Positions 45,319 to 54,694 are shown, numbered from the stretch's first letter. The stretch is 64,000 nt of DNA from Pseudarthrobacter phenanthrenivorans Sphe3 (GCF_000189535.1 NC_015145.1:124001-188000), one strand, 5' to 3'. The notes: generated by a model not told the origin, from the letters alone. Made by a program: numbers and translations.

Positions 45319-46260
45319 TCAGCTGCCTTCCTGGGCTGCTGCCCCCACGATGTGGGCAGCTTCCTTGAAAAGGCTGCGCATCCACTCGTGCTCGGAATCC
45401 CGGTTGTGTACCGGGTGCCACCAGAGGGCATTGAGCAGCGGAGTGGCATCGAAGGGCAGCGGCAGGACGCGGATTCCTCCTACCCGCAACGCAAAGGGGG
45501 CCAGCGCTGCCTGGATGAGGGCGATCCGGTTGGTCCCGACCACGAAATGAGGCAGGGACTGGAAGCTTTCCACCACGACGTCCACCCGCGGCTCCACGCC
45601 CAGCTGCATGATCTGGCGTTCGGCCGAGGTTGACGCCGACCGCGTCTGGTAGGTCATTACCCACGGCAGTTCTGCAATGTTCTCCATGGTGATTTTTTCA
45701 CCCACCGCTTCGTTGGAGGATGAGACGACGGCCACCCAGCCGTCCCGCCACAGGTCCAGGTAGGGGAGTCCGGACAGGAATCCGTGGGGGATCAGGATGC
45801 CGTCCACGGAGCGCAGGCGGTTGGCGGCATCCTCCACCACCATCGGGTTATGGAGCATGAACCGGAACCGGACGCCCGGCGCGCGCTCGGCCGCCAGTTC
45901 GGAGGCAACCCGGCCAATGGTGGTGAACCCGTAGTCGGAGCCGTAGATGGAGAACTCGCGTTCAGATTCGCTGGGTTCCCAGGTTGCCTGGCTCTCGAAC
46001 ACCCGGCGCGCTGCTTCGAGCGCGGTGGTGGTGTGTTCCGCCAGCCGCAGGGCGAACGGAGTGAGCTCATAGGCATTGCCGCGCCTCGCGAGGATGGGGT
46101 CTCCAAAATGGGACCGGAGCCGTGCCAGGGACGCGCTCAGGGCGGGCTGGCTCAAGTGAAGCCGCTCGGCCGCCCGGGTTACGCTCCGCTCAGTGATGAG
46201 GGCATCGAGCGAGATCAGCAGGTTGAGGTCCAGCCGGGAAAGCGAAGCATGATTCGTCAC
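45319..46260 (-). CDS. LysR-family transcriptional regulator
   Basis: A 313-residue LysR protein. HTH at about residues 8-65 (ERSVTRAAERLHLSQPALSASLARLR), effector domain after residue 95 (FSIYGSDYGFTTIGR). It is divergent from the ABC importer operon and convergent with the second fusion gene. The gap contains TTGAT-TTT-ATCAA (46294-46306), an exact T-N11-A LysR box, plus the inverted repeat GCATCAA/TTGATGC (46309-46349). LysR members of this NodD/NahR-like branch often sense aromatic compounds, which would suit an aromatic aglycone (inference). Confidence 0.88.
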   Translation of the reverse strand: MTNHASLSRLDLNLLISLDALITERSVTRAAERLHLSQPALSASLARLRSHFGDPILARRGNAYELTPFALRLAEHTTTALEAARRVFESQATWEPSESEREFSIYGSDYGFTTIGRVASELAAERAPGVRFRFMLHNPMVVEDAANRLRSVDGILIPHGFLSGLPYLDLWRDGWVAVVSSSNEAVGEKITMENIAELPWVMTYQTRSASTSAERQIMQLGVEPRVDVVVESFQSLPHFVVGTNRIALIQAALAPFALRVGGIRVLPLPFDATPLLNALWWHPVHNRDSEHEWMRSLFKEAAHIVGAAAQEGS

Positions 46261-46293
46261 GGCGCACGGTCTTTCAGTGGTGAACTACGTCTC

Positions 46294-46306
46294 TTGATTT
46301 TATCAA
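46294..46306. promoter_or_regulatory. LysR box
   Basis: TTGAT-TTT-ATCAA is a perfect palindrome of the T-N11-A form, 34 bp from the LysR start. A second, wider repeat (GCATCAA at 46309, TTGATGC at 46343) follows. Together they fit a recall/activation site pair for the LysR protein acting on the divergent importer. Confidence 0.55.
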
Positions 46307-46375
46307 TGGCATCAATAGCTTCTCCCTACGGCATCAGGGCACTTGATGCAATCCTTCCGCAAACCTTTGCGAAAC

Positions 46376-46396
46376 TTATGTCTGTCATCCGCAATA
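46376..46396. promoter_or_regulatory. Regulon operator, site D
   Basis: TTATGTCTG-TCA-TCCGCAATA, the weakest of four copies of the locus palindrome; the left arm is perfect. A second CTTATGTGC follows 17 bp later with its own GCACAT partner. It lies 96 bp before the importer's SBP gene. Confidence 0.55.
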
Positions 46397-46491
46397 CTTA
46401 TGTGCTTTTTCTGCACATCTCGCTCATACTGGTGAGTGACCGGGGTCACGGGCCCCGGATGTTTTCGACAACGAAGTCAGAAAGGCTGGAC

Positions 46492-47778
46492 ATGACACAG
46501 CACCGCCGCTACTCGGGTCTGAAGGTCGGCGCCCTCGCAGTTCCCACCCTCGCAGCCCTTGTCCTCACCGGCTGCTCGGCCCCCGCCGGCAACAGCTCCT
46601 CCACGGGGGGAGCGCAGGAATTCTCCCTCTCCTTCGCCACCTCCAACACCATCGAGAGCCCGTTCCAGGTACTCGCCGAGAAGTACATGGAGGCGAACCC
46701 GAACGTCAAGATCACCTTCAATCCGCAGCCCAACGACTCCTACGACCAGACCCTGCGGACCCAGCTCCAGGCCGGCAACGCTTCCGACGTCGTGGTGACC
46801 TCACCCGGCAGCGGCCAGGGACGCAGTATCCTTCCTCTGGCGGAGGCCGGGTTCCTTGAGCCACTGGATGACTCCGCCAAGGACCTCCTGCCGGAAGGGA
46901 GTGCCAGCACTTTCGGCCCGGAGGGCAAGGTTTTCGGCCAGGCAACGGCCATCACCGTGTCCGCGCTGGTCACGAACGAGGCTGCTGTGAAGGAGGCCGG
47001 CGAGTTCCCGACGGACTTTACGGCCCTGGAAGAGCAGTGCAGGACGCTCGAATCCTCCGGGAAATCCCTCTTCGCCCTTGCAGGTGCGGCGCCTCCCAAC
47101 ACAGGCCTCACGGCGATGTCCCTGGCAGCCTCCCGTGTTTACGCGGAAGACCCCGAGTGGAACGAAAAGCGTGCAGCCAAGGAAGTCACCTTCGCAGGCT
47201 CGGACGGCTGGAAGTCGGCACTCGAAGCAGTCAACACGCTGAAGGACGCGGGCTGCTTCCAGAAGGGCGCCGCCGGGGCCGGTTTTGACGCCATTACCAA
47301 GGGCCTTGCCAGCGGGACGTCACTGGCAGGATTTATTCCGGCCACGAGCTGGAAGCAGCTGCAGTCCGCCGCTGCCGGCTCCGAATTTGCCGTGCGCGCA
47401 CTGCCGGCTGAAAAGGGCTCGGGTAACGAATACGTCTACGCCAGCGCCAACTACGCCTTCTCCATCAACGCCGCCTCCAAGAACAAGGACGCCGCCAAGG
47501 CGTTTCTCGCCTGGGCTGCCGAACCAGAGCAGACCAAGGCGTTTGCAGAAATCGACGGCGCACTGCCGGTCAGTGGACTGGACAAGTACGACTTCGACGG
47601 CGGAGCGTACAAGAACGTCGGCGACCTGATCAAGGATGGAAAATACGGGCCGCTTCCGAACATCCAGTGGCCGAACTCCGCCGTCTACGACGCCCTCGCA
47701 ACGGGGGTCCAGGGCATCATCACCGGCCAGAAGACACCGGACCAGGTCCTCCAGGCGATGGATGCAGCCTGGGGATAG
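46492..47778 (+). CDS. Extracellular sugar-binding lipoprotein, C-glycoside locus
   Basis: A 428-residue family 1 solute-binding protein with signal peptide and lipobox LTGC|S (Cys near residue 26), then FSLSFATSNTIESPFQVLAEKYMEANP. ATG 46492 is taken because the signal sequence begins there (MTQHRRYSGL). It starts the importer operon of the locus and is preceded by both a LysR box and a site-D operator. A glycoside, perhaps a plant C-glycoside or oligosaccharide, is the expected ligand; the ligand is not readable from sequence. Confidence 0.9.
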   Translation: MTQHRRYSGLKVGALAVPTLAALVLTGCSAPAGNSSSTGGAQEFSLSFATSNTIESPFQVLAEKYMEANPNVKITFNPQPNDSYDQTLRTQLQAGNASDVVVTSPGSGQGRSILPLAEAGFLEPLDDSAKDLLPEGSASTFGPEGKVFGQATAITVSALVTNEAAVKEAGEFPTDFTALEEQCRTLESSGKSLFALAGAAPPNTGLTAMSLAASRVYAEDPEWNEKRAAKEVTFAGSDGWKSALEAVNTLKDAGCFQKGAAGAGFDAITKGLASGTSLAGFIPATSWKQLQSAAAGSEFAVRALPAEKGSGNEYVYASANYAFSINAASKNKDAAKAFLAWAAEPEQTKAFAEIDGALPVSGLDKYDFDGGAYKNVGDLIKDGKYGPLPNIQWPNSAVYDALATGVQGIITGQKTPDQVLQAMDAAWG

Positions 47779-47834
47779 CAACCCCGATCCATCGAACGTT
47801 TTTTACCGGCCCAAAGGGACAAGCAAGGAATATC

Positions 47835-48794
47835 ATGACTGCCACGATGCAACCGAAAACGGAAGCAGCCAAAGCACCCCGACGGGGCCGGCGTGCTCCG
47901 GGGGCGGGTAAAGCCACCCGCCCCCGGGGCCAGGGCCTGCAGTTCGGACATTGGTGGTGGGCACTGCCCGGGATCGTCCTCGTCCTTGCCATCCACTACG
48001 TGGCTACGGGCATCGGCGGTTACTTCGCCTTCACCAACTGGACGGGCATCGGCTCGTTCAAGGTTGTGGGCTGGCAGAACTTCGAAGCAATCTTCAAAGA
48101 CCCCGCCAAGCTCGGGGCCCTGTCCAACACCCTCTTCCTTGCCTTCGGCTCGGTCTTCCTCGGCAACGTGGCAGGCCTTGTCATCGCCCTGGGCCTGAAC
48201 CGGGTCCTGAAGACGCGCTACATCCTCCGGACCCTCTTCTTCATGCCCGTGGTGCTCAGCCCCCTGGCCACGGCCTACATCTGGAAATACATCTTCGACT
48301 TTGACGGGCCCATCAACGTCTTCCTGACATCGATTGGCGCCGGCGACCTCGCCAAGCCGTGGCTCGCGGACCCGCAATGGGCCATCTGGACAGTCCTCGT
48401 GGTCCTGGTCTGGGGCTCCACCGGCTTTGCCATGGTTATCTTCATGGCCGGACTTGCCGGTGTTCCCGTCGAGGTGGAGGAAGCGGCAGCCATTGACGGC
48501 GCCAACCTGTGGCAGCGCTTCCGGAACGTCACGCTGCCCGCCATCCGCCCCGCCGTCGCCATCGCCACCACCCTGGGAATCGTGCAGGGCCTGCGCGTCT
48601 TCGACCCCATCATGGCCCTCACGGGCGGTGGACCTGCCGGGGCAACCGAAACACTGGCCACGCAGGTCTACAAGCAGGCGTTTGCGCTCGGCAACTTCGG
48701 CGGCGGCGCTGCCCTTGCCCTGGTGCTCGCCGTCATCATCCTGTTCTTCGCCGTAATCCAGCAGCGGCTGACGCGATCGAACCCCGAGGACTAG
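47835..48794 (+). CDS. ABC transporter permease (MalF-type), C-glycoside locus
   Basis: A 319-residue membrane protein with a basic N-terminal tail of about 40 residues and roughly six hydrophobic segments (ALPGIVLVLAIHYVATG first). The EAA loop is EEAAAIDGANLWQRF and the family's ALTGGGPAGATETL follows. AAGGAA precedes ATG 47835. It ends 2 bp before the next permease gene. Confidence 0.9.
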   Translation: MTATMQPKTEAAKAPRRGRRAPGAGKATRPRGQGLQFGHWWWALPGIVLVLAIHYVATGIGGYFAFTNWTGIGSFKVVGWQNFEAIFKDPAKLGALSNTLFLAFGSVFLGNVAGLVIALGLNRVLKTRYILRTLFFMPVVLSPLATAYIWKYIFDFDGPINVFLTSIGAGDLAKPWLADPQWAIWTVLVVLVWGSTGFAMVIFMAGLAGVPVEVEEAAAIDGANLWQRFRNVTLPAIRPAVAIATTLGIVQGLRVFDPIMALTGGGPAGATETLATQVYKQAFALGNFGGGAALALVLAVIILFFAVIQQRLTRSNPED

Positions 48795-48796
48795 AC

Positions 48797-49633
48797 ATGT
48801 TCCGCTACACCAAATTCACCCTGCTTCGCGAGGTTGGCCTCTGGGCCCTTGCCCTGCTCTTCCTCGCCCCGTTCTACTTCCTGGTGACCACCGCACTGAA
48901 GCCGGACAGCGAGATGTACACCACCTCCCCGCTGGCGCTGCCAAAGAGTCCGGACTTCAGCAACTTCATCGACGTCCTCACCGCCACCGGCAACTCCAAC
49001 GTCGTGATGGGGCTTGTGAACAGCACCATCATCACTGCAGGCAGCATCGTGGGACTCATCGCGCTCGGCTCGATCACCGGCTACGTCATCTCCCGCAGCA
49101 CCGCACGCTGGAGCAAAAGTACGTACTACCTGTTCCTGATCGCGATCATCCTCCCCGGCCAGCTTGGCGCCGTACCCCTTTACATGGGGGCCCGGGCCCT
49201 CGGCCTGACGGGATCCGCCTGGGGCATGATCATCCTCTACACAGGCATGCTCCTGCCGCTTTCGATCTTCCTGTATTCCAACTTCTTCCGCGGGCTCGGA
49301 ACCGAGTATGAGGAAGCCGCCACCATCGACGGTGCCAGCAAAACCCAGATCTTCTCCAAGGTGGTGCTGCCCATGATGGCGCCGGCCACGGGAACTGTGA
49401 CCATCTTCGCCGGGCTCATCGTCTGGAACGACTTCTTCACCTCCCTGATCTTCCTGGGCGGTTCCGCCAACCAGACCCTGCCGGTTGCCATGTACTACTA
49501 CATCGGCTCGCTGGTATCCGAATGGAACTCGATCTTCGCCATCGTGATCGTGTCCATGGTCCCCATCCTTGCCCTGTTCCTGTTCGCGCAGAAGCGCTTC
49601 ATCCAGGGATTCTCCGGCGGACTGAAGGGCTGA
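48797..49633 (+). CDS. ABC transporter permease (MalG-type), C-glycoside locus
   Basis: A 278-residue membrane protein with about six hydrophobic segments (WALALLFLAPFYFLVTT first), EAA loop YEEAATIDGASKTQIF and C-terminal KRFIQGFSGGLKG. It completes the third CUT1-type importer of the window, again without an ATPase gene, in line with a shared MsiK-type ATPase. Confidence 0.9.
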   Translation: MFRYTKFTLLREVGLWALALLFLAPFYFLVTTALKPDSEMYTTSPLALPKSPDFSNFIDVLTATGNSNVVMGLVNSTIITAGSIVGLIALGSITGYVISRSTARWSKSTYYLFLIAIILPGQLGAVPLYMGARALGLTGSAWGMIILYTGMLLPLSIFLYSNFFRGLGTEYEEAATIDGASKTQIFSKVVLPMMAPATGTVTIFAGLIVWNDFFTSLIFLGGSANQTLPVAMYYYIGSLVSEWNSIFAIVIVSMVPILALFLFAQKRFIQGFSGGLKG

Positions 49634-49774
49634 CCCGCCGTCCTCCGCACACCGTGGAGGCCCCAGAACACACACCATCTACCGGCCGCGATACCTTGCG
49701 CCCAAAAACCGTTGTGCCGCGCGCCGCCGTCGCACATTTCCTACCGAAACTTCCCAACCACCCAGGAGATCCGC

Positions 49775-50551
49775 ATGTACCAGCTTGCGCCCAATATCGA
49801 CCTTTTGTTCTCAGAAGCAGGGGCCAGCGCCGCTGACCGCGTCCGCGCAGCAGCCGCCGCCGGCTTCGACGCCGTTGAAATGTGGGGGCCCACCGGCAAG
49901 GACATTCCCGCCCTCAAGGACGCCCTCGAGGAAACCGGCGTCCAGCTCACCGCGCAGCTGGCCGAGCCCCGGATGCAGTTCATGATCCCGCCGAAGAACC
50001 ACGAGCCGTTCTACACCGGCCTTGACGCAGGCGTAGCCGTGGCGCAGCAGCTCGGCTGCCCCCGGATCGTGGTGGGCAGCGGCACCGGCTTCGGCGGTCG
50101 CAAACGCCAGGACCAGCTGGACGAACTGATCGAAATCTTCACCAAAGGCACGGCGCACATTGAAGGCTCGGGCATTACCCTGGTCCTCGAACCGGTGAAC
50201 ATCCGCGTGGACCACCCCGGGGCGCTCCTGGACCGGACCTCGGAAGCCGTCTACGTCGCCAGGGGCGTCAACTCGCCCAACTTCGGCGTTCTCTACGACC
50301 TCTACCACTCCACTGTGGAGGGCGAGGACGTGGCTGCCGAGCTCGCCAATGCCGGGGACCTGGTCAAGTACGTCCAGATCGCCGATGCTCCCGGCCGCGG
50401 TGAACCGGGTTCCGGCTCCATCGACTGGCACGCACGGCTCGCCGACCTGCAGAACAGCGGCTACAGCGGACCCATCGGGCTTGAGTACTACCCAACGATC
50501 GAGTCGGCAAAGTCGGTGCGCCGCATCCAGGAACTGGTGGCCGGGCGGTGA
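49775..50551 (+). CDS. Hydroxypyruvate isomerase-like TIM-barrel enzyme
   Basis: A 258-residue protein of the hydroxypyruvate isomerase (Hyi) / sugar isomerase group. Typical blocks are AAGFDAVEMWGP, metal ligands in LVLEPVN, GVLYDLYHS and GLEYYP, and VQIADAPGRGEPGSG. CAGGAGAT precedes ATG 49775. Its stop overlaps the GTG of the GMC oxidase (4 bp), so it is co-translated with that enzyme. It may isomerise the keto-sugar released by the deglycosidases; this is inferred from context. Confidence 0.85.
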   Translation: MYQLAPNIDLLFSEAGASAADRVRAAAAAGFDAVEMWGPTGKDIPALKDALEETGVQLTAQLAEPRMQFMIPPKNHEPFYTGLDAGVAVAQQLGCPRIVVGSGTGFGGRKRQDQLDELIEIFTKGTAHIEGSGITLVLEPVNIRVDHPGALLDRTSEAVYVARGVNSPNFGVLYDLYHSTVEGEDVAAELANAGDLVKYVQIADAPGRGEPGSGSIDWHARLADLQNSGYSGPIGLEYYPTIESAKSVRRIQELVAGR

Positions 50552-52107
50552 GCGGCCACCGGTACCCCGCTGCCGTCGATGTCGCCATCGTCGGCAGTGG
50601 TCCCACGGCATCGGCGTATGCGCGAATCCTGAGCGAGGAAGCGCCGGGTGCCACCATCGCCATGTTCGAGGTGGGCCCCACCGTCAGCATCCCGCCCGGG
50701 GCGCACGTCAAGAACATCGAGGATCCTGAGCGCCGCAGCAGTGCGCAGCGGGCCTCGGAAGGTCCGGGAGCAGGTGCCGAAACTGTCAGCTCTCCAGGTG
50801 CTGTCAAGAGTGGGGAGCGCCGTGCCAGGCCCGGAACCTACCTCCTGCAGGACGGCTATGCCTTCCCCGGCGAGGACGGCATGCCCGTGGCGGCCATGTC
50901 CAGCAACGTGGGCGGCATGGCTGCCCACTGGACGGCTGCCTGCCCCCGGCCGGGAGGCAAGGAGCGGATCCCGTTCCTCCCTGACCTGGAGGACCTGCTG
51001 GACGACGCCGACCGCCTGCTCGGCGTCACCACCCACGCTTTCGACGGCGCTCCCTTCTCGGACCTGGTCCGCGAACGCCTCGCGGCAGTGGTGGACAACG
51101 GCAGGGGGCCGGCCTTCCGGGTCCAGCCCATGCCGCTTGCCGTACACCGGCGGGAGGACGGTGGCCTCGTCTGGTCGGGGTCCGACGTGGTGATGGGGGA
51201 CGTGACCCGGGAAAACCCGCAGTTCCACCTCTTTGATGAGTCCCTGGTGACGCGGGTGCTGGTGGAGGACGGGGTTGCTGCCGGCGTCGAAGTCCAGGAC
51301 CGCCGCACCGGCGGGACACACCAGGTGTCCGCCCGGTACGTGGTGGTGGGCGCGGATGCCCTCCGCACCCCGCAGCTGCTGTGGGCTTCAGGAATCCGGC
51401 CGGATGCCTTGGGCCGCTACCTCAACGACCAGGCCCAGGTGGTGTTCGCCAGCAGGCTGCGCGGCGTCACGGCCCCGCAAGGATCCGCGGCTGCGGACGG
51501 TGCGCTCAGTGAGCAGAGCGGCGTGGCCTGGGTTCCCTACACGGATGAAGCTCCCTTCCACGGCCAGATCATGCAGCTGGATGCGTCCCCCGTCCCGCTG
51601 GCGGAGGACGACCCGGTTGTTCCGGGATCGATCGTGGGGCTTGGCCTGTTCTGTGCCAAGGACCTGCAGCGCGAGGACAGGGTGGCGTTCGACGACGGCG
51701 CCCGCGACTCGTACGGGATGCCCGCGATGCGGATCCACTATCGCCTCACCGAGCGCGACCGCGAGGTGCTGGAGCGGGCCAGGCAGGAGATCGTCCGCCT
51801 GGGCAAGGCTGTGGGCGAGCCGCTCGACGAGCAGCCCTTCGTCCTCCCTCCCGGCGCATCCCTGCACTACCAGGGCACCACGCGTATGGCCCGGACGGAC
51901 GACGGCGAGAGCGTCTGTTCGCCCGACAGCGAGGTATGGCAGGTCCCCGGCCTCTTTGTGGCCGGCAATGGAGTCATCCCCACCGCGACGGCGTGCAACC
52001 CCACGCTGACGGCGGTAGCGCTCGCCGTGCGCGGAGCGCGAAAAGTTGCAGAAAAGCTAAACAGCTCTTTACTTATGTCTAATTCAGACAATAGAGTGAG
52101 TAAATAA
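50548..52107 (+). CDS. GMC-family FAD-dependent oxidase, CarA-like glycoside 3-oxidase
   Basis: A 519-residue flavoprotein. The N-terminal dinucleotide fold has VAIVGSGPTASAYARILSE. The FAD region contains SSNVGGMAAHWTAACPRP. The C-terminus has the His-Asn catalytic pair of GMC/pyranose-oxidase relatives (SLHYQGTTRMA; TATACNPTLTAVALA). FAD enzymes of this type (CarA in Arthrobacter and Microbacterium) oxidise C-3 of the sugar in C-glycosides, the step before deglycosylation. Residues about 65-95 (rich in Ser, Gly, Glu) look like a variable insert. GTG start overlaps the isomerase stop. Operator site C falls inside the last codons. Confidence 0.82.
   Translation: MSGHRYPAAVDVAIVGSGPTASAYARILSEEAPGATIAMFEVGPTVSIPPGAHVKNIEDPERRSSAQRASEGPGAGAETVSSPGAVKSGERRARPGTYLLQDGYAFPGEDGMPVAAMSSNVGGMAAHWTAACPRPGGKERIPFLPDLEDLLDDADRLLGVTTHAFDGAPFSDLVRERLAAVVDNGRGPAFRVQPMPLAVHRREDGGLVWSGSDVVMGDVTRENPQFHLFDESLVTRVLVEDGVAAGVEVQDRRTGGTHQVSARYVVVGADALRTPQLLWASGIRPDALGRYLNDQAQVVFASRLRGVTAPQGSAAADGALSEQSGVAWVPYTDEAPFHGQIMQLDASPVPLAEDDPVVPGSIVGLGLFCAKDLQREDRVAFDDGARDSYGMPAMRIHYRLTERDREVLERARQEIVRLGKAVGEPLDEQPFVLPPGASLHYQGTTRMARTDDGESVCSPDSEVWQVPGLFVAGNGVIPTATACNPTLTAVALAVRGARKVAEKLNSSLLMSNSDNRVSK
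52073..52093. promoter_or_regulatory. Regulon operator, site C
   Basis: TTATGTCTA-ATT-CAGACAATA lies within the 3' end of the GMC oxidase gene, 55 bp before the free beta-subunit gene. It marks a second promoter inside the run of genes, under the same regulator as the other sites. Confidence 0.65.
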
Positions 52108-52147
52108 TGAAGAAGTGGCAGGGCATGCCGCAGACAAGGAGGTCTCG

Positions 52148-52543
52148 ATGATTGCCGACCGCATAATCGAGCAAGGAACACTCACAGCCCGCGACGGCCG
52201 GGCCGCCGTCGGAGTCCGCATCCCGTGGTACCGCGCGCTCCCCGGCTCCTGCATCGCCGGGGCGGCGCTGACGGTTGACGGCGTGGCCGCACCGGAAGAC
52301 TCGCTGCGCTGGACCATGAACAACCGCACGTTCAGCTTCGAGGAACTCGTTGAAGAGACCGGCGAATGGTGGTTCCCTTTGGATTCTGCCGTCCTGTCCG
52401 GCGACCTTCCCCTGCGCGACGACCAGGCGGAGCACGAGGTCCGGGTGGACTTGAAGCTCTACATCCCCTACATCATCACCGACCACGGCGTGCTGCACAT
52501 CGAAGAGCACGACACCAAGACCATGAAGGCGGCACAGCGATGA
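52148..52543 (+). CDS. C-glycoside deglycosidase beta subunit-like protein
   Basis: A 131-residue DUF6379-like protein: IPWYRALPGSCIAGAALTVDGV near residue 24, WWFPLDSAVL, and LKLYIPYIITDHG near the end. The beta subunit packs against the alpha barrel and contributes to the active site in known enzymes. AAGGAGGT lies 4 bp before ATG 52148, a near-perfect ribosome site, so this ATG is preferred to one 33 bp upstream. The stop overlaps the next ATG, and the next gene is an alpha chain, so these two should form one enzyme. Confidence 0.82.
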   Translation: MIADRIIEQGTLTARDGRAAVGVRIPWYRALPGSCIAGAALTVDGVAAPEDSLRWTMNNRTFSFEELVEETGEWWFPLDSAVLSGDLPLRDDQAEHEVRVDLKLYIPYIITDHGVLHIEEHDTKTMKAAQR

Positions 52544-53643
52544 CAGGCCTCGGCACGCCGATCCAGGGCGTCACCCTCTACAGCTTCACCCGGGCTTTCC
52601 ACGGCCGGCAGTACGACCTCGCAGGCCTCATCCGCAAGGTGGCGGCCGAAGGTTTCGGCCCGGGGCTGGAAGTCATTGGCTTCTCCAGCTTCCGCGGCTT
52701 CCCGGACCACATCGACGACAACTTCGTGGGGCAGTTCCGCGACCTGGTGGCAGAAGTGGACCTCATCCCCACATCATTGGCCGTCAACGTGGACACAGGC
52801 ATCCGCCGGGACCGGCTGATGAACCACGACGAGCTGGTCGAGTACATGCGCAAGCAGATCGAGGTGGCCGCCCGGCTCGGCTTCCCGATCGCCCGCGTGC
52901 AGATCTCGCTGACGCCCGACGCCATGGAAAGCCTGCTGCCCGTGGCCGAGAAGTACGGCGTCACCCTTGCCCTGGAAGTCCATGCGGACCAGCACGGCGC
53001 GCACGAGCGGGTCCTCGCACTGCGTGACCGCTACGAAAAGCTTGACTCCCCGCTGCTCGGCTTCACCGCGGACTGGGGTGCCACCGTCACCGGCTTTGCC
53101 CCCTCCCTCCTGGAGGCCTACCGCCGTCGCGGCGCCTCAGAGGACCTGCTCCGGCAGGTGGTTGAGCTGTGGAACGGCTTCTATGCAGAAGGACCCCCCA
53201 ACACCCAGAAGGTCCACGGAGAGCGTTTCGGTGCCTTCATCGGCCTGGCTGCCCGGAACGGCAGGCCGGACCTCGGCATCGATTTCGGCATCAACGGAAC
53301 GGGCCTTTTCGGTCCTGCGCCGCTGGACACCTGGCTGGAGATCATGCCGTGGGTGCGCCACGTGCACGGCAAGTTCTTCGGGATCGACGAGAACGGCGAA
53401 GAGCCCTCCGTGCCGGTGCGTGGCCTGGTCCGGCAGCTCGTGGAGAACGGGTACTCCGGTGCCATCTCCAGCGAATACGAGGGCTGGCACTGGAACAACT
53501 GGCAGGACCCGTTCGAGATCATCCGCAGCGAACAGGCCATCCAGCGCTCGGCAGCAGCCGACGCCGGTTCCGCCATGATCACCGATGCCGCCGAAGCCCG
53601 CCGCATCCTCAGCAGCCACCTCGCCCAGCCCGTCCGCGGCTGA
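52540..53643 (+). CDS. C-glycoside deglycosidase alpha subunit-like protein (1)
   Basis: A 367-residue TIM barrel. Expected metal ligands are seen in ALEVHADQHGAHE, FTADWGATVTG, HVHGKFFGIDENGEE and SSEYEGWHW. The N-terminus (GVTLYSFTRAFHGRQYD) is shared with the alpha domains at 53660 and 43812. Translationally coupled to the beta gene upstream. A C-terminal extension of about 30 residues (AADAGSAMITDAAEARRIL) is not found in its neighbour. Cleavage of a 3-keto-C- or O-glycoside is inferred. Confidence 0.82.
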   Translation: MTGLGTPIQGVTLYSFTRAFHGRQYDLAGLIRKVAAEGFGPGLEVIGFSSFRGFPDHIDDNFVGQFRDLVAEVDLIPTSLAVNVDTGIRRDRLMNHDELVEYMRKQIEVAARLGFPIARVQISLTPDAMESLLPVAEKYGVTLALEVHADQHGAHERVLALRDRYEKLDSPLLGFTADWGATVTGFAPSLLEAYRRRGASEDLLRQVVELWNGFYAEGPPNTQKVHGERFGAFIGLAARNGRPDLGIDFGINGTGLFGPAPLDTWLEIMPWVRHVHGKFFGIDENGEEPSVPVRGLVRQLVENGYSGAISSEYEGWHWNNWQDPFEIIRSEQAIQRSAAADAGSAMITDAAEARRILSSHLAQPVRG

Positions 53644-53659
53644 AACAAAGGAATACGAC

Positions 53660-54685
53660 ATGTCAGAAGGCATCGCAGGCTCGGGCATCGAGCTTGGCAT
53701 CACCCTCTATTCACTCACCTCCGAATTCGCCGCCGGGCTCTACACGCCCGGGACGCTGATACAAGCGGTCGCCGACGAAGGCCTCGGCCCCGGCGTCGAA
53801 TTCAACATCGCGCAGATGCTGCGCACCTACCCCGACGTCGACAACGACTTCGCGAAACTATGGCGCGACAGCATGGACCGCTACGGCCTGACCCCCAGTG
53901 CCGTGGGCACCAACCTGGACATGGGGCGGCGCAAGGACCGGGACATGACTCCGGATGAGGAGTACGACTTCTTTGCACGGCAGCTGAAGACGGCGAACAC
54001 CCTCGGCTTCCACAAGATCGTGATCCGCTCCGCCGGCAAGGAGCTGCTTCGCCGGCTGCTGCCCTTGGCCGAAAAGTACGACCAGAAGCTCGGCTACGAA
54101 ATCCACGCCCCCCAGGGCCCGAACGATCCCAAGATCCTCCAGATCCGCGAAATGTACGAGGAACTGGGAAGCGACCGGCTGGGCTTCACGGCCGACTTCA
54201 GCTCCACCATGCACAGTCTCTCGCCCACGCTGTTCCGCACCCTGACGCAGATGGGCCTGCCGGAGGAGCACTTCGCGGTGATGCAGGAGATCTGGCGCAA
54301 ACCCCTGCCCATGCAGGAGCGCAACCAGGAGTTCGAGGACTACCTGAGGGAGAACAACTTCGATCCCGCCCGGCTGGGCCCGTTCACCCGGCTCGCCTTC
54401 AACATGCACGGGCTGGTCCCGCCGGAGGAGTGGCTGGACATCATGCCCCAGATGTTCCACGTGCACGCCAAGTTCTACGACATAGACGAGAACGGCAACG
54501 AGCCCGCCATGGACATCCCGCGCATTGTGCGCCAGTTCGTCAAGGGCGGCTACCAGGGCTTCCTGTCCAGCGAGTGGGAGGGACATGCCTTCGCCGATCT
54601 GGGCGAATCAGACCCCATCGACCTGGTCAAGAAGCAGCATGCCCTGATGCGCCGCGCCATCGAAGACTCAGTCGTTCCCGCCTAA
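53660..54685 (+). CDS. C-glycoside deglycosidase alpha subunit-like protein (2)
   Basis: A 341-residue TIM barrel close in sequence to the alpha domain of the fusion at 43812 (for example TNLDMGRRKDRDMTPDEEYDF versus ANLDMGRRRDRDMTPDEEYEF). Metal ligands: YEIHAPQGPN, TADFSSTMHS, HVHAKFYDIDENGNE and SSEWEGHAF. ATG 53660 has AAAGGAA upstream. The matching free beta gene is probably 55475-55873, separated by the SnoaL-like gene. Confidence 0.83.
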   Translation: MSEGIAGSGIELGITLYSLTSEFAAGLYTPGTLIQAVADEGLGPGVEFNIAQMLRTYPDVDNDFAKLWRDSMDRYGLTPSAVGTNLDMGRRKDRDMTPDEEYDFFARQLKTANTLGFHKIVIRSAGKELLRRLLPLAEKYDQKLGYEIHAPQGPNDPKILQIREMYEELGSDRLGFTADFSSTMHSLSPTLFRTLTQMGLPEEHFAVMQEIWRKPLPMQERNQEFEDYLRENNFDPARLGPFTRLAFNMHGLVPPEEWLDIMPQMFHVHAKFYDIDENGNEPAMDIPRIVRQFVKGGYQGFLSSEWEGHAFADLGESDPIDLVKKQHALMRRAIEDSVVPA

Positions 54686-54694
54686 GGAGGCCCA

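Noticed and set aside
43674..45449. Long minus-strand open frame (591 codons) opposite the fused deglycosidase
   Set aside because: Antisense to a well-supported gene; open only because of high GC at third codon positions. The same holds for the long antisense frames at 40048-41700, 17671-18807 and 19948-21411.
52540..54685. Ordinary xylose isomerase or IolE-type inositol genes
   Set aside because: The barrels share the fold, but linkage to beta-type DUF6379 genes, the CarA-like oxidase and the fused homologues points to deglycosidase alpha chains.
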